Shown here piece after piece: positions 16,355-25,201 of a DNA stretch of 64,000 nt (the stretch's first letter is position 1; each line of letters starts with the position of its first letter). The DNA lies in assembly GCF_016907355.1 (NCBI RefSeq), contig NZ_JAFBBW010000001.1, positions 992,001-1,056,000 on the forward strand, read 5' to 3'. The notes beneath the pieces are model-generated. The model had not been told where the DNA came from, ran no database searches, and worked only from the letters and a program-made list of their open reading frames with translations. This DNA is from Agromyces aurantiacus. Lineage in GTDB: Bacteria > Actinomycetota > Actinomycetes > Actinomycetales > Microbacteriaceae. Position numbers and translations under genes: made by a program.

Positions 16355-17773
16355 ATGACCGTCGACGAAGCGAGCGCCACCGGCGCGATCCCGGCGCCGC
16401 CACGAGCGCGCGTGCTCGACCCCGCCCACCGCTGGATCAGCATCGGCATGTGCGCCCTCGTGTTCCTCGCGGCGTTCGAGTCGATGGCTGTGACGGCCGT
16501 CATGCCGGCCGTCGCCGCCGAGCTCGACGGGCAGGCGCTCTACGCGCTCGCCTTCGCCGGGCCCCTCGCGGTCAGCGTGATCGGCATGATCGTCGCGGGC
16601 AACGCCGCCGACCGCGGCTGCCCGCGCCTCGCCCTCTTCGCCTCGGTCGCGCTGTTCGTCGCCGGGCTGCTCATCGCGGGCACCGCGACCGGCATGTGGC
16701 AGCTCGTCATCGGACGGCTCGTGCACGGCCTCGGCGGCGGCGGGCTCACGGTCGCGCTGTACGTGATCGTCGCGCGGGTCATCCCGGCGGCGCTGCAGCC
16801 GAGCCTGTTCGCCGGGTTCGCGGCCGCGTGGGTCGTGCCCTCGCTCGTCGGCCCGTTCATCTCGGGTGTCGTGGCCGACGGCGTGGGGTGGCAGTGGGTG
16901 TTCCTCGGCGTCGTCGGGCTCGTCGTGCCGGCGCTCGCGATGGTCGTGCCGAGCCTGCGCCGCATGCGCGTGGAGGTCCCGGCGCAGCGCCCGCCGTGGC
17001 GCGTCTCGCGCATCGCGTGGGCGACGCTCGCCGGCGTCGCGGTGCTCGTGCTCAACCTCTCGACCGAGGCATCCGGGTGGGCGGGCTGGATGGTGCCGCT
17101 CGCCGCCGTCGTGGTGATCGCGGTCGCCGTGCGCCCGATGGTGCCGCGCGGCACGCTTCGCGCCGTGCCGGGGCTGCCCGCGACGGTGCTCACGCGCGCC
17201 ACGCTCTCAGGCGCGTTCTTCGGCGCGCAGGTCTACCTGCCGCTGCTCCTCACGGGCGAGCCGTACCGGTTGAGCACCGCCATGGCCGGACTCGTGCTCA
17301 CGCTGAGCGGGGTCGCCTGGGCGATCGCGTCGCAGGTGCAGGGCCGGAACCCCGAGCGCCTGAGCCACGAGGCGTGCCTGCGCATCGGGCTCGCGCTGCT
17401 CGGCGTCGCGATCGCCGGGTCGCTCGTCGCGACGATCCTCGGGCTGCCGCCCGTCGCGTTCATGCTTACGTGGTCGCTCGCCGGCGCGGGCATGGGGATC
17501 ATGTACCCGCGCACGACCGTCATCGGGCTCCAGTCCTCGAGCGCCGAGAACCAGGGCTTCATCAGCTCGGCGATGACCGTCGCCGACGCCCTCGGCGCGG
17601 CCGTGACCATCGCGCTCTCGGCCCTCGTCTTCGCGTTGCTCCTCCCGCTCGGCGCGGTGACCGCCGTCGCGGGCGGCATCGCGGTCGCCCTCGGCGTGTG
17701 GGCGGCCGGGCTGTTCACGGGTCTCCGGGCCCGCGTCGAGGCGCCCGAGGCAGCCGCGCTCGAGATCGGCTGA
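16355..17773 (+). CDS. MFS multidrug-type efflux transporter under SoxR control
   Basis: A 472-residue major facilitator with 14-TM (DHA2-like) character: the N-terminal helix WISIGMCALVFLAAFESMAVTAVMP, the loop motif GNAADRGCPRLALF, and the helix 5 antiporter region GRLVHGLGGGGLTVALYVIVARVIPAALQ. A proton-coupled exporter of redox-active or toxic compounds is likely given the SoxR promoter. It closely resembles the second MFS gene at 18849, so the two are paralogues. The 3' end carries a 10-bp tandem repeat over its stop codon. Confidence 0.88.
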   Translation: MTVDEASATGAIPAPPRARVLDPAHRWISIGMCALVFLAAFESMAVTAVMPAVAAELDGQALYALAFAGPLAVSVIGMIVAGNAADRGCPRLALFASVALFVAGLLIAGTATGMWQLVIGRLVHGLGGGGLTVALYVIVARVIPAALQPSLFAGFAAAWVVPSLVGPFISGVVADGVGWQWVFLGVVGLVVPALAMVVPSLRRMRVEVPAQRPPWRVSRIAWATLAGVAVLVLNLSTEASGWAGWMVPLAAVVVIAVAVRPMVPRGTLRAVPGLPATVLTRATLSGAFFGAQVYLPLLLTGEPYRLSTAMAGLVLTLSGVAWAIASQVQGRNPERLSHEACLRIGLALLGVAIAGSLVATILGLPPVAFMLTWSLAGAGMGIMYPRTTVIGLQSSSAENQGFISSAMTVADALGAAVTIALSALVFALLLPLGAVTAVAGGIAVALGVWAAGLFTGLRARVEAPEAAALEIG

Positions 17774-17800
17774 GGTCGGCTGAGGTCGGCTGAGGTCGGG
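17771..17800. repeat. Tandem 10-bp repeat (TGAGGTCGGC x3) over the MFS stop codon
   Basis: Three copies of TGAGGTCGGC in a row (last base differs in the third). The first copy supplies the TGA stop of the MFS gene. Looks like slippage and could vary in copy number between strains; no function apparent. Confidence 0.7.
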
Positions 17801-17930
17801 CCGGGGTCGGCGACGCGCAGCGGCCCGACCCTGCGCGCGTCGGCCCCGCGCCATCCGCTCACCTGACGAACCCCTCCGGATCGCGCGTCGCGGCTGGCAT
17901 GCGCGGGCGATTCCGGGTGAGGATGGTCGC

Positions 17931-18761
17931 ATGACCGCCCATGCGTACGCGCTCGCCGACGGCAACACGATCCCCGCGATCGGGCTGGGCACGTACGGGT
18001 TGAACGACCAGAGCGGCGTGGAGGCCATCGTCTCGGCCATCCACGACGGCTACCGGCTGCTCGACACCGCCTACAACTACGGCAATGAAGAGGTGGTGGC
18101 CGAGGCCATCCGCCGTTCCGAGGTCGACCGCAGCGACCTGTTCGTCACGACCAAGCTGCCCGGCCGGCACCACGGCACGGAGGAGACCCTCGCGAGCTTC
18201 GAGCAGTCGCGCCGGCGCCTCGACCTGGACTGGGTCGACCTCTACCTCATCCACTGGCCGAACCCGCGACGGGACCGCTACGTCGACAGCTGGCGCTCGA
18301 TGATCAAGCTGAAGGAGCGCGGCGTCGTCCGCTCCATCGGCGTGTCGAACTTCACGCCCGCGATGCTCGATCGGCTCGTGGCCGAGACCGGCCTCATGCC
18401 CGTCGTGAACCAGGTCGAGCTGCACCCGTACTTCCCGCAGGCCGAGCTGCGGGCGTACCACCTCGAGCACTCGATCCGCACCGAGAGCTGGAGCCCCCTG
18501 GCCAAGCGCAGCGAGCTGCTGGCCGAGCCGGTGATCGTCGAGATCGCGGCCCGCCACGGCGCGACGCCCGCGCAGGTCGTGCTCGCGTGGCACCTCGCGC
18601 TCGGTTCGGTGCCCATCCCCAAGTCGGCCGACGCCGAGCGGCGCCGCCAGAACCTCGACGTGTTCGACCTCGAGCTCGACGCGGCCGAGGTCGACGCGAT
18701 CACCGGGCTCGAGCGCGGGCGGCTCTGGGGCGCCGACCCCGACGTGCACGAGGAGCTCTAG
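17931..18761 (+). CDS. Aldo/keto reductase
   Basis: A 276-residue NADPH-dependent oxidoreductase with a TIM barrel. The catalytic tetrad is present: D45, Y50, K75 and H108 (in LLDTAYNYGNE, VTTKLPG, YLIHWP). The cofactor region PIPKSADAERRRQN near residue 225 matches NADPH binding. It resembles 2,5-diketo-gluconate reductase-type AKR5 enzymes acting on carbonyls; the substrate is unknown. GAGGAT (17919-17924) lies 6 nt before ATG, consistent with a leaderless start. It lies between two paralogous efflux genes, so a stress or detoxification role is plausible. Confidence 0.92.
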   Translation: MTAHAYALADGNTIPAIGLGTYGLNDQSGVEAIVSAIHDGYRLLDTAYNYGNEEVVAEAIRRSEVDRSDLFVTTKLPGRHHGTEETLASFEQSRRRLDLDWVDLYLIHWPNPRRDRYVDSWRSMIKLKERGVVRSIGVSNFTPAMLDRLVAETGLMPVVNQVELHPYFPQAELRAYHLEHSIRTESWSPLAKRSELLAEPVIVEIAARHGATPAQVVLAWHLALGSVPIPKSADAERRRQNLDVFDLELDAAEVDAITGLERGRLWGADPDVHEEL

Positions 18762-18848
18762 CAGCCGACCGGTCCGGGTCGGGTTCCGTCCGTTCGGCGG
18801 CGGTGAAGACCCCGGCGGATGTCGCGCGCGCGACGTAGGCTCGATCGG

Positions 18849-20225
18849 GTGACCGACCGCACCGCCTCCGCGCCATCCGAGCCCGATGCCGCGGTCGGCG
18901 GCCCGCTCGCGAGGCCGTGGCGGTGGCTCTCGATCGGCATGTTCTCGCTGATCTTCCTGGCCGCGTTCGAGGCGCTCGCGGTGACGACCGTGATGCCGAT
19001 CGTCGCGGCCGACCTCGACGGCCGGTCGCTCTACGCCGTCGCCTTCTCGGTGCCGCTCGCGGCCGGCGTGGTCGGCATGGTCATCGCGGGCAACTGGAGC
19101 GACCGCTCGGGGCCGTTGCCGCCGCTGCTCGCCGCCGCCGCGCTCTTCGTGAGCGGGCTCGTGATCGCCGGCCTCGCGCCGAACATGCCGATCCTGGTGC
19201 TCGGCCGCTTCGTGCACGGCCTGGGCGGCGCGGCCGTGACCGTGCCGCTCTACGTCATCGTGGCCCGGGTGTACCCGGCCGCCGTGCGCGCGCGGGTGTT
19301 CGCGGGCTTCGCCGCGGCGTGGGTGATCCCGTCGATCATCGGCCCCGCCGTCGCGGGATTCATCGCCGAGCGCCTCGACTGGCGGTGGGTGTTCCTCGGG
19401 GTCATCGCACTCGTGGTGCCCGCTGGCGCGATGATGCTCGTGCCGCTGCTGCGCGTGCTCGACCGCGTGCAGGGCGACCCCGCGGTCGCCTGGAGCGGCA
19501 CGCGGATCGCGTGGGCGGTCGTGGCCGCGGCCGCGGCCCTCGCGCTCGGGCTCGCGAAGGAGCTGCCCGAGCCGTGGCGCTGGCTCACGGCCGCGGCGGC
19601 GATCGGCGTGGCGATCCTCGCCGTGCGCCCGCTCGTGCCGCCGGGCACGGTGCGGGCTGCGCGCGGGATGCCGGCGACCGTGCTCATGCGCGCCATCGTG
19701 GCAGGGGCGTTCTTCGGCAGCGAGATCTACCTGCCCTACCTGCTGATGGAGCGGTACGAGTTCTCGGCGAGCCTCGCGGGCGCGGTGCTGACCGGGGCCG
19801 GGATATCGTGGGCTGCCGCGTCGTGGCTGCAGGGCCGCCTGGGGGAGCGCGTGTCGCACGCCGATGCCGTGCGCATCGGGGCGGCGCTGCTCGCGGTCTC
19901 GCTGCTGGCGGTCCTCGCGGTGGCGGCGTTCTCGCTCCCCCCGCTGGTCGCGTTCGCGGCGTGGACGCTCTCGGGTGCGGCGATGGGGTTCATGTACCCG
20001 AGGTTCTCGGTGTCGGTGCTCGAGCAGTCGCGTCAGGAGTCGCAGGGGTTCAACAGCGCGGCCCTGAACATCGGCGAGGCGCTCGGCTCGGCGATCGCGC
20101 TCGCGATCACGGCCCTGGTCGCGAGCGTGCTCGGGCCGGAGGCGTTCGCCGCCGAGTTCCTCGTGACGGCCGCCATCGCGATCGTCGGCGTGCTGCTCGC
20201 GTCGCGCGTCCGTCCGCGCATGTGA
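18849..20225 (+). CDS. MFS efflux transporter, paralogue of the 16355 gene
   Basis: A 458-residue major facilitator very similar to the SoxR-controlled one: WLSIGMFSLIFLAAFEALAVTTVMPIVAADLDG, GNWSDRSGPLPP, and GRFVHGLGGAAVTVPLYVIVARVYPAAVR. GTG 18849 follows TAGGCT (18836-18841) by 7 nt, so it is leaderless; an upstream GTG would give an unlikely Arg-rich extension. There is no SoxR box here, so control differs from that of its paralogue. Substrate unknown. Confidence 0.88.
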   Translation: MTDRTASAPSEPDAAVGGPLARPWRWLSIGMFSLIFLAAFEALAVTTVMPIVAADLDGRSLYAVAFSVPLAAGVVGMVIAGNWSDRSGPLPPLLAAAALFVSGLVIAGLAPNMPILVLGRFVHGLGGAAVTVPLYVIVARVYPAAVRARVFAGFAAAWVIPSIIGPAVAGFIAERLDWRWVFLGVIALVVPAGAMMLVPLLRVLDRVQGDPAVAWSGTRIAWAVVAAAAALALGLAKELPEPWRWLTAAAAIGVAILAVRPLVPPGTVRAARGMPATVLMRAIVAGAFFGSEIYLPYLLMERYEFSASLAGAVLTGAGISWAAASWLQGRLGERVSHADAVRIGAALLAVSLLAVLAVAAFSLPPLVAFAAWTLSGAAMGFMYPRFSVSVLEQSRQESQGFNSAALNIGEALGSAIALAITALVASVLGPEAFAAEFLVTAAIAIVGVLLASRVRPRM

Positions 20226-20247
20226 CGGTCACATTGTGACGGTCACA
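20221..20247. promoter_or_regulatory. Two tandem LacI-type operators (TGTGACGGTCACA)
   Basis: Two perfect 13-bp palindromes TGTGAC-G-GTCACA at 20221-20233 and 20235-20247, 14 bp apart. The first overlaps the stop of the MFS gene. They precede the LacI gene, and a near-identical site lies at the araD promoter (21457-21472), so this LacI protein probably represses itself and araD-chvE-gguAB. Confidence 0.75.
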
Positions 20248-20277
20248 TTCCGCCGTGAAGTGTGCATAATGGTCGCG

Positions 20278-20310
20278 ATGGCATGTGTGACCGTGAACAT
20301 GCCGAGATGA
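20278..20310 (+). CDS. Possible leaderless 10-codon upstream ORF before lacI
   Basis: ATG at 20278 lies 7 nt after CATAAT (20265-20270) and encodes MACVTVNMPR-stop. Its TGA overlaps an in-frame ATG of the LacI gene at 20307 (ATGA). It may simply be 5' untranslated sequence, but the geometry would give translational coupling. No peptide function is proposed. Confidence 0.25.
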   Translation: MACVTVNMPR

Positions 20311-20321
20311 TCGAGGTCTCG

Positions 20322-21350
20322 ATGCCCGAGCAGACGCAGGAGCCGGCGCGGACGCGCGCGCCGAGCATCCGGGACGTCGCGCGCCTGGCCGGTGTCTCGC
20401 ACCAGACCGTGTCGCGCGTGCTGAACCACCATCCCAGCATCCGCCCCGAGACCAAGCAGCGCGTGCTCGACGTCATGGCCGAGCTGCAGTACAAGCCCAA
20501 CCGCGCGGCGCGCGCGCTCGTGACCAGCCGGTCGCGCACGATCGGCATCCTGTCGGCCTCGGGCACGCACTACGGGCCGGCCTCGAGCATCGCCGCGATC
20601 GAGTCGGCGGCGCGCGAGGCGGGGTACTGGGTCAGCACGGCGAACATCGAGTCGAGCGACGCGGGCTCGATCGCCGACGGGCTGGCGCACCTCGCCGCCC
20701 AAGGCATCGAGGGGCTCGTGGTCATCGCGCCCCAGGTGCGCGTGTTCGACACGCTCGCGCAGCTCTCGATCGACGTGCCGTACGTCTCGCTCCAGTCGAC
20801 GGGCCGCGATCCCCAGCACGCGCTCTCGGTCGACCAGATCGCCGGGGCCCGCCTCGCCACGCGGCACCTGATCCAGCGCGGCCACCGGATGATCTACCAC
20901 CTCGCGGGCCCGCAGGACTGGATCGAGGCCGAGGCCCGGATGCGCGGCTTCCTCGACGAGATGGGCGCACAGGACGTGCCCACGACCGCGCCGATCCTCG
21001 GCGACTGGACCGCCGACTTCGGCTACTACGCGGGGCGCGAGCTGCTCACGGTCCGCGACTTCACGGCGATCTTCTGCTCGAACGACCAGATGGCGCTCGG
21101 GGTCATGCACGCCGTGCGCGACGCGGGGCTCGACATCCCGCGCGACGTCTCGATCGTCGGCTTCGACGACATCCCCGAGGCCGCGCACTTCTGGCCGCCG
21201 CTGACCACCGTGCGGCAGGACTTCGCCGAGCTCGGCCGTCGGTGCGTCGCGCTGCTGCTGGGCGACCTCGACCCGTCGGCGCCTGAGTACCGCGGCACGA
21301 TCGAGCCCGAGCTGATCGTGCGCGGGTCGGTCGGCGCGCCGGCGTTCTGA
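20322..21350 (+). CDS. LacI-family regulator of the araD-chvE-gguAB operon
   Basis: A 342-residue repressor. HTH: SIRDVARLAGVSHQTVSRVLNHH, hinge helix YKPNRAARALVT, then a periplasmic-binding-like effector domain (GILSASGTHYGPASS through DDIPEAAHFWPPLTTVRQDF). GAGGT sits 6 nt before ATG 20322; ATG 20307, overlapping a short upstream ORF, is an alternative. Operators TGTGACGGTCACA lie in its own promoter and a close copy is in the araD promoter. The effector is probably arabinose or a related pentose, from the neighbouring genes. Confidence 0.87.
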   Translation: MPEQTQEPARTRAPSIRDVARLAGVSHQTVSRVLNHHPSIRPETKQRVLDVMAELQYKPNRAARALVTSRSRTIGILSASGTHYGPASSIAAIESAAREAGYWVSTANIESSDAGSIADGLAHLAAQGIEGLVVIAPQVRVFDTLAQLSIDVPYVSLQSTGRDPQHALSVDQIAGARLATRHLIQRGHRMIYHLAGPQDWIEAEARMRGFLDEMGAQDVPTTAPILGDWTADFGYYAGRELLTVRDFTAIFCSNDQMALGVMHAVRDAGLDIPRDVSIVGFDDIPEAAHFWPPLTTVRQDFAELGRRCVALLLGDLDPSAPEYRGTIEPELIVRGSVGAPAF

Positions 21351-21351
21351 G

Positions 21352-21372
21352 GCCGGCCCTGCGCGGGCCGGC
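21352..21372 (+). terminator. Hairpin after the LacI gene
   Basis: GCCGGCCC (21352-21359) pairs with GGGCCGGC (21365-21372) around a 5-nt loop, 2 nt past the stop. There is no U-tract, as is usual for actinobacterial terminators. Confidence 0.55.
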
Positions 21373-21415
21373 GGGGACTCGGCAGGCCCGTTACCGTTCC
21401 GTGACCTTCGCTCGG

Positions 21416-21472
21416 TTGACACCCTCGCGCACCATGTGGCTAACATGTGACTCGCCATGTGAACGGTCACAT
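21416..21472 (+). promoter_or_regulatory. araD operon promoter with LacI operator 21457-21472
   Basis: TTGACA at 21416-21421, with GCTAAC (17-bp spacing) or TAACAT (19-bp spacing) as the -10. Just downstream, ATGTGAACGGTCACAT (21457-21472) closely matches the two palindromes before the adjacent LacI gene. An operator over the start of transcription fits simple repression. Confidence 0.7.
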
Positions 21473-21539
21473 CAGCCGTCACCTGGAACACGACATCACC
21501 GCCGTTCCGACGGCCGCACCATTCGACGAGGGAGTCCGC

Positions 21540-22259
21540 GTGACCAGCTTCGGCCCGCAGATCGAGGTCGCGATCGCGCGTGTGCGTGCCGATGTCGCCC
21601 GTCTGCACGGCGAGTTGACGCGGTACGGCCTCGTCGTCTGGACGGGCGGCAACGTGTCGGGCCGGGTGCCGGGTGCGGACCTGTTCGTGATCAAGCCCTC
21701 GGGCGTGAGCTATGACGAGCTGGCGCCCGAGAACATGATCCTGTGCGACCTGGACGGCGCCGTGATCCCGGGCACGCCGGGCAGCGAGCGGGCTCCGTCG
21801 TCGGACACCGCGGCGCACGCGTACGTGTACCGGAACATGCCCGAGGTGGGCGGGGTCGTGCACACGCACTCGACGTACGCGACGGCGTGGGCCGCGCGCG
21901 GCGAGGAGATCCCGTGCGTGATCACGGCGATGGCCGACGAGTTCGGCGGCCCGATCCCGATCGGCCCGTTCGCGATCATCGGCGATGACTCGATCGGCCG
22001 CGGCATCGTGGAGACCCTCACGGGGCATCGGTCGCGGGCGGTGCTGATGCAGAACCACGGTCCGTTCACGATCGGCGCGAACGCCAAGGACGCGGTCAAG
22101 GCCGCGGTCATGGTCGAGGACGTGGCCCGCACGGTGCACCTGGCCCGCGAGGCCGGCCCGTTGATCCCGATCGCGCAGGAGGCGATCGACCGGTTGTACG
22201 ACCGGTACCAGAACGTCTACGGACAGTCCATCGACTCCCGCAGACCCGCCCCCAACTGA
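21540..22259 (+). CDS. araD: L-ribulose-5-phosphate 4-epimerase
   Basis: A 239-residue class II aldolase-family epimerase, converting L-ribulose-5-phosphate to D-xylulose-5-phosphate, the last step of L-arabinose breakdown. The fold landmarks are TGGNVSGR and [11 protein letters not shown] (phosphate binding), [13 protein letters not shown] with the zinc-binding His-x-His, and the third His in [14 protein letters not shown] 21540 is preferred: GAGGGAG lies 6 nt upstream and the length matches the family; the frame is open further upstream through the operator. It heads the araD-chvE-gguA-gguB operon. Confidence 0.92.
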   Translation: MTSFGPQIEVAIARVRADVARLHGELTRYGLVVWTGGNVSGRVPGADLFVIKPSGVSYDELAPENMILCDLDGAVIPGTPGSERAPSSDTAAHAYVYRNMPEVGGVVHTHSTYATAWAARGEEIPCVITAMADEFGGPIPIGPFAIIGDDSIGRGIVETLTGHRSRAVLMQNHGPFTIGANAKDAVKAAVMVEDVARTVHLAREAGPLIPIAQEAIDRLYDRYQNVYGQSIDSRRPAPN

Positions 22260-22267
22260 ACAGAGCT

Positions 22268-22299
22268 TGCGGCATCCGAGGTCCCGAACGGATGCCGCA
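22268..22299 (+). terminator. Hairpin between araD and chvE
   Basis: TGCGGCATCCG (22268-22278) pairs perfectly with CGGATGCCGCA (22289-22299) around a 10-nt loop. It may stop part of transcription or protect mRNA ends, separating araD from transporter expression. Confidence 0.5.
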
Positions 22300-22386
22300 G
22301 GGAAGTCGGTCGTCATGGACGAGGCCGGCCTCTCCCAACGTCACCAAGACGACGACGTCCATGACCACACAGTGAAAGGACACACC

Positions 22387-23508
22387 GTGAACAGCACGAA
22401 GAAGGTGCTCCTCGCCACGCTGGCGGCCGGTTCGATGCTCGCGCTCGCCGCGTGCTCGGGCAACAGCGGCGGCGGCGGAGGAGAGGGCGACGGCGGCCTG
22501 ATCGGCGTCGCGATGCCCACCAAGAGCTCCGAGCGCTGGATCCAGGACGGCGACGCCGTCAAGAAGCAGCTCGAGGACGAGGGCTTCAAGGTCGACCTCC
22601 AGTACGCCGAGGACGACATCCCCACCCAGGTCTCGCAGATCGAGAACATGATCACGAAGGGCGCCGAGGCGCTGATCATCGCCTCGATCGACGGCACGAC
22701 GCTGTCGGAGGTGCTGCAGAGCGCGGCCGACGCCGACATCCCCGTCATCGCCTACGACCGCCTCATCCGCGACTCCGAGAACGTCGACTACTACGCGTCG
22801 TTCGACAACTACAAGGTCGGCGTCCAGCAGGCCACCTCGATCCTCGCGGGCCTCGGCCTGACCGACCTCGAGGGCAACGCGGCATCCGACGCGCCCAAGG
22901 GTCCGTTCAACATCGAGCTGTTCGCCGGTTCGCCCGACGACAACAACGCCACGTTCTTCTGGAACGGCGCGATGGACACGCTCCAGCCGCTCATCGACGA
23001 CGGCACGCTCGTCGTGAAGTCGGGCCAGACCGACTTCGAGCAGGCCGCCATCCTCCGTTGGGACGGCGAGGTCGCGCAGAGCCGCATGGAGGACATCCTC
23101 ACCTCGACGTACTCCGACGGCTCGAAGGTCAACGCGGTGCTCTCGCCCTACGACGGCCTCTCGCGCGGCATCATCTCGGCCCTCACCGACGCCGGCTACA
23201 CGGTCGGCGACGAGTGGCCGATCATCTCCGGCCAGGACGCCGAGCTCGACTCGGTGAAGGCGATCAACTCCGGTGAGCAGTACTCGACCATCTTCAAGGA
23301 CACCCGCGAGCTCGCGGCCGTGGCCGTGGACATGGCCACCGCGCTGCTGAACGGCGAGGAGCCCGAGGTCAACAACACCGAGGACTACGACAACGGCGTG
23401 AAGGTCGTGCCCTCGTACCTCCTCGAGTCGCAGATCGTCGTCAAGGACAACATCACCGAGGTCCTCGTCGACAGCGGCTACTGGACCGAAGAGGAAATCA
23501 ACGGCTGA
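22387..23508 (+). CDS. chvE: ChvE-type multiple-monosaccharide binding lipoprotein
   Basis: A 373-residue extracytoplasmic solute-binding lipoprotein: signal peptide ending LALAAC with the lipid-attached Cys23, a Gly/Glu linker, then a periplasmic-binding domain ([46 protein letters not shown]). The length and [17 protein letters not shown] match the ChvE/XylF group, which binds arabinose, galactose, xylose and glucose. GTG 22387 has GAAAGGA upstream. It works with GguA and GguB downstream; a strong hairpin follows the gene. Confidence 0.92.
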   Translation: MNSTKKVLLATLAAGSMLALAACSGNSGGGGGEGDGGLIGVAMPTKSSERWIQDGDAVKKQLEDEGFKVDLQYAEDDIPTQVSQIENMITKGAEALIIASIDGTTLSEVLQSAADADIPVIAYDRLIRDSENVDYYASFDNYKVGVQQATSILAGLGLTDLEGNAASDAPKGPFNIELFAGSPDDNNATFFWNGAMDTLQPLIDDGTLVVKSGQTDFEQAAILRWDGEVAQSRMEDILTSTYSDGSKVNAVLSPYDGLSRGIISALTDAGYTVGDEWPIISGQDAELDSVKAINSGEQYSTIFKDTRELAAVAVDMATALLNGEEPEVNNTEDYDNGVKVVPSYLLESQIVVKDNITEVLVDSGYWTEEEING

Positions 23509-23549
23509 TTCGCCGCTGAGCCGAATCGGATGATGCGATCCCGCGTGTC

Positions 23550-23585
23550 GGGACCTGAGGCGGGAGTACCCTCGCCTCAGGTCCC
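23550..23585 (+). terminator. Strong hairpin between chvE and gguA
   Basis: GGGACCTGAGGCG (23550-23562) and CGCCTCAGGTCCC (23573-23585) form a perfect 13-bp stem with a 10-nt loop. Placed between the binding-protein and ATPase genes, it probably causes partial termination or stabilises the chvE message so that the binding protein is made in excess. Confidence 0.75.
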
Positions 23586-23639
23586 GGCCGCGGCATCCGT
23601 CGCACCGGACGGCGCACCGGCAATGGAGCAGGAGCAAGG

Positions 23640-25169
23640 ATGACCACCAAGATTCTCGAGATGCGCGGCATCACCAAGACGTTCCCCGGCGTGAAGGCCC
23701 TCTCGAACGTCAACCTCGCGGTCGAGCGCGGCGAGGTGCACGCCATCTGCGGCGAGAACGGCGCCGGCAAATCGACGCTCATGAAGGTGCTCTCGGGCGT
23801 CTACCCGCACGGCACCTACGACGGCGACATCGTCTTCGAGAACGAGGTCGTCGAGTTCAAGGACCTCACCGATTCCGAGGCCAAGGGCATCGTGATCATC
23901 CACCAGGAGCTCGCGCTCAGCCCGTACCTGTCGATCGCCGAGAACATCTTCCTCAATAACGAGCAGAAGGGCGCCGGCGGCCTCATCGACTGGAACAAGA
24001 CCAACTTCGAGGCCGGCAAGCTCCTCGCCCGCGTGGGGCTGAAGGAGAACCCGACCACGAAGATCATGGACATCGGCGTCGGCAAGCAGCAGCTCGTCGA
24101 GATCGCCAAGGCCCTGTCCAAGCAGGTCAAGCTCCTGATCCTCGACGAGCCCACCGCGGCGCTCAACGACGAGGACTCCGACCACCTGCTCGACCTGATC
24201 CTGCACCTCAAGGGGCAGGGGATCACGTCGATCATCATCAGCCACAAGCTCAACGAGATCAAGAAGGTCGCCGACACGGTCACGGTCATCCGCGACGGCA
24301 AGACGATCGAGACGATCGCCAAGCAGGAGGTGACCGAGGACCGCATCATCAAGGACATGGTGGGCCGCGACCTCGAGCACCGCTACCCCGACCACACGCC
24401 CAACATCGGCGAGGAGCTGCTCCGCGTCGAGGACTGGACGGCGCACCACCCGCAGGACACCTCGCGCGTCGTCGTCGACCACGTGAACCTGCACGTGCGC
24501 GCCGGCGAGATCGTGGGCATCGCGGGGCTCATGGGGGCCGGGCGCACCGAGTTCGCGATGAGCCTCTTCGGCCACTCGTACGGCTCGAAGATCTCGGGCA
24601 AGGTCTTCCTGCGCGGCAAGGAGATCAAGACCCGCACGGTCGCCGAGGCGATCGACCACGGCATCGCGTACGCGACCGAGGACCGCAAGACGTTCGGCCT
24701 GAACCTCATCGAGGACATCAAGCGGAACATCTCGATGGCGTCGCTGAAGAAGCTCGAGAAGTTCGGCCTCGTGCACGACAACGAGGAGTACGCGGTCGCC
24801 AACGAGTACCGCAAGTCGATGAACATCAAGGCGCCGAACGTCCTGGTGAAGACCGGCAAGCTCTCGGGCGGCAACCAGCAGAAGGTCGTGCTGTCGAAGT
24901 GGATCTACTCCGACCCCGAGGTGCTGATCCTCGACGAGCCGACCCGCGGCATCGACGTCGGCGCGAAGTACGAGATCTACACGATCATCAACAAGCTCGC
25001 CGCGCAGGGGAAGGGGATCATCGTGATCTCCTCCGAGCTGCCCGAGCTGCTCGGCATCTGCGACCGCGTGTACGCCCTCTCGGAGGGTCGCATCACCGGC
25101 GAGCTCCCGATCGAGCAGGCCACGCCCGAGTCGATGCTCAAGCTCATGACCATGGAAAAGCCCCGCTAG
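23640..25169 (+). CDS. gguA: Multiple-monosaccharide ABC transporter ATPase (GguA/MmsA)
   Basis: A 509-residue tandem ATPase of the sugar (CUT2) type. The first domain has Walker [10 protein letters not shown] at 38-46, a signature region [14 protein letters not shown] and Walker [12 protein letters not shown]. The second has the degenerate Walker [12 protein letters not shown] usual for this class, then [14 protein letters not shown] and [13 protein letters not shown]. It powers uptake through GguB of sugars delivered by ChvE. The [15 protein letters not shown] insertion is typical of GguA. ATG 23640 follows GGAGCAAGGA. Confidence 0.94.
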   Translation: MTTKILEMRGITKTFPGVKALSNVNLAVERGEVHAICGENGAGKSTLMKVLSGVYPHGTYDGDIVFENEVVEFKDLTDSEAKGIVIIHQELALSPYLSIAENIFLNNEQKGAGGLIDWNKTNFEAGKLLARVGLKENPTTKIMDIGVGKQQLVEIAKALSKQVKLLILDEPTAALNDEDSDHLLDLILHLKGQGITSIIISHKLNEIKKVADTVTVIRDGKTIETIAKQEVTEDRIIKDMVGRDLEHRYPDHTPNIGEELLRVEDWTAHHPQDTSRVVVDHVNLHVRAGEIVGIAGLMGAGRTEFAMSLFGHSYGSKISGKVFLRGKEIKTRTVAEAIDHGIAYATEDRKTFGLNLIEDIKRNISMASLKKLEKFGLVHDNEEYAVANEYRKSMNIKAPNVLVKTGKLSGGNQQKVVLSKWIYSDPEVLILDEPTRGIDVGAKYEIYTIINKLAAQGKGIIVISSELPELLGICDRVYALSEGRITGELPIEQATPESMLKLMTMEKPR

Positions 25170-25201
25170 CCCGCGGCTGACGGATCACTTCAGGAGACAT
25201 C

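Noticed and set aside
21447..21539. Upstream GTG start for araD
   Set aside because: The extension would begin inside the -10/operator region and has no family similarity; GTG 21540 has a good ribosome site.
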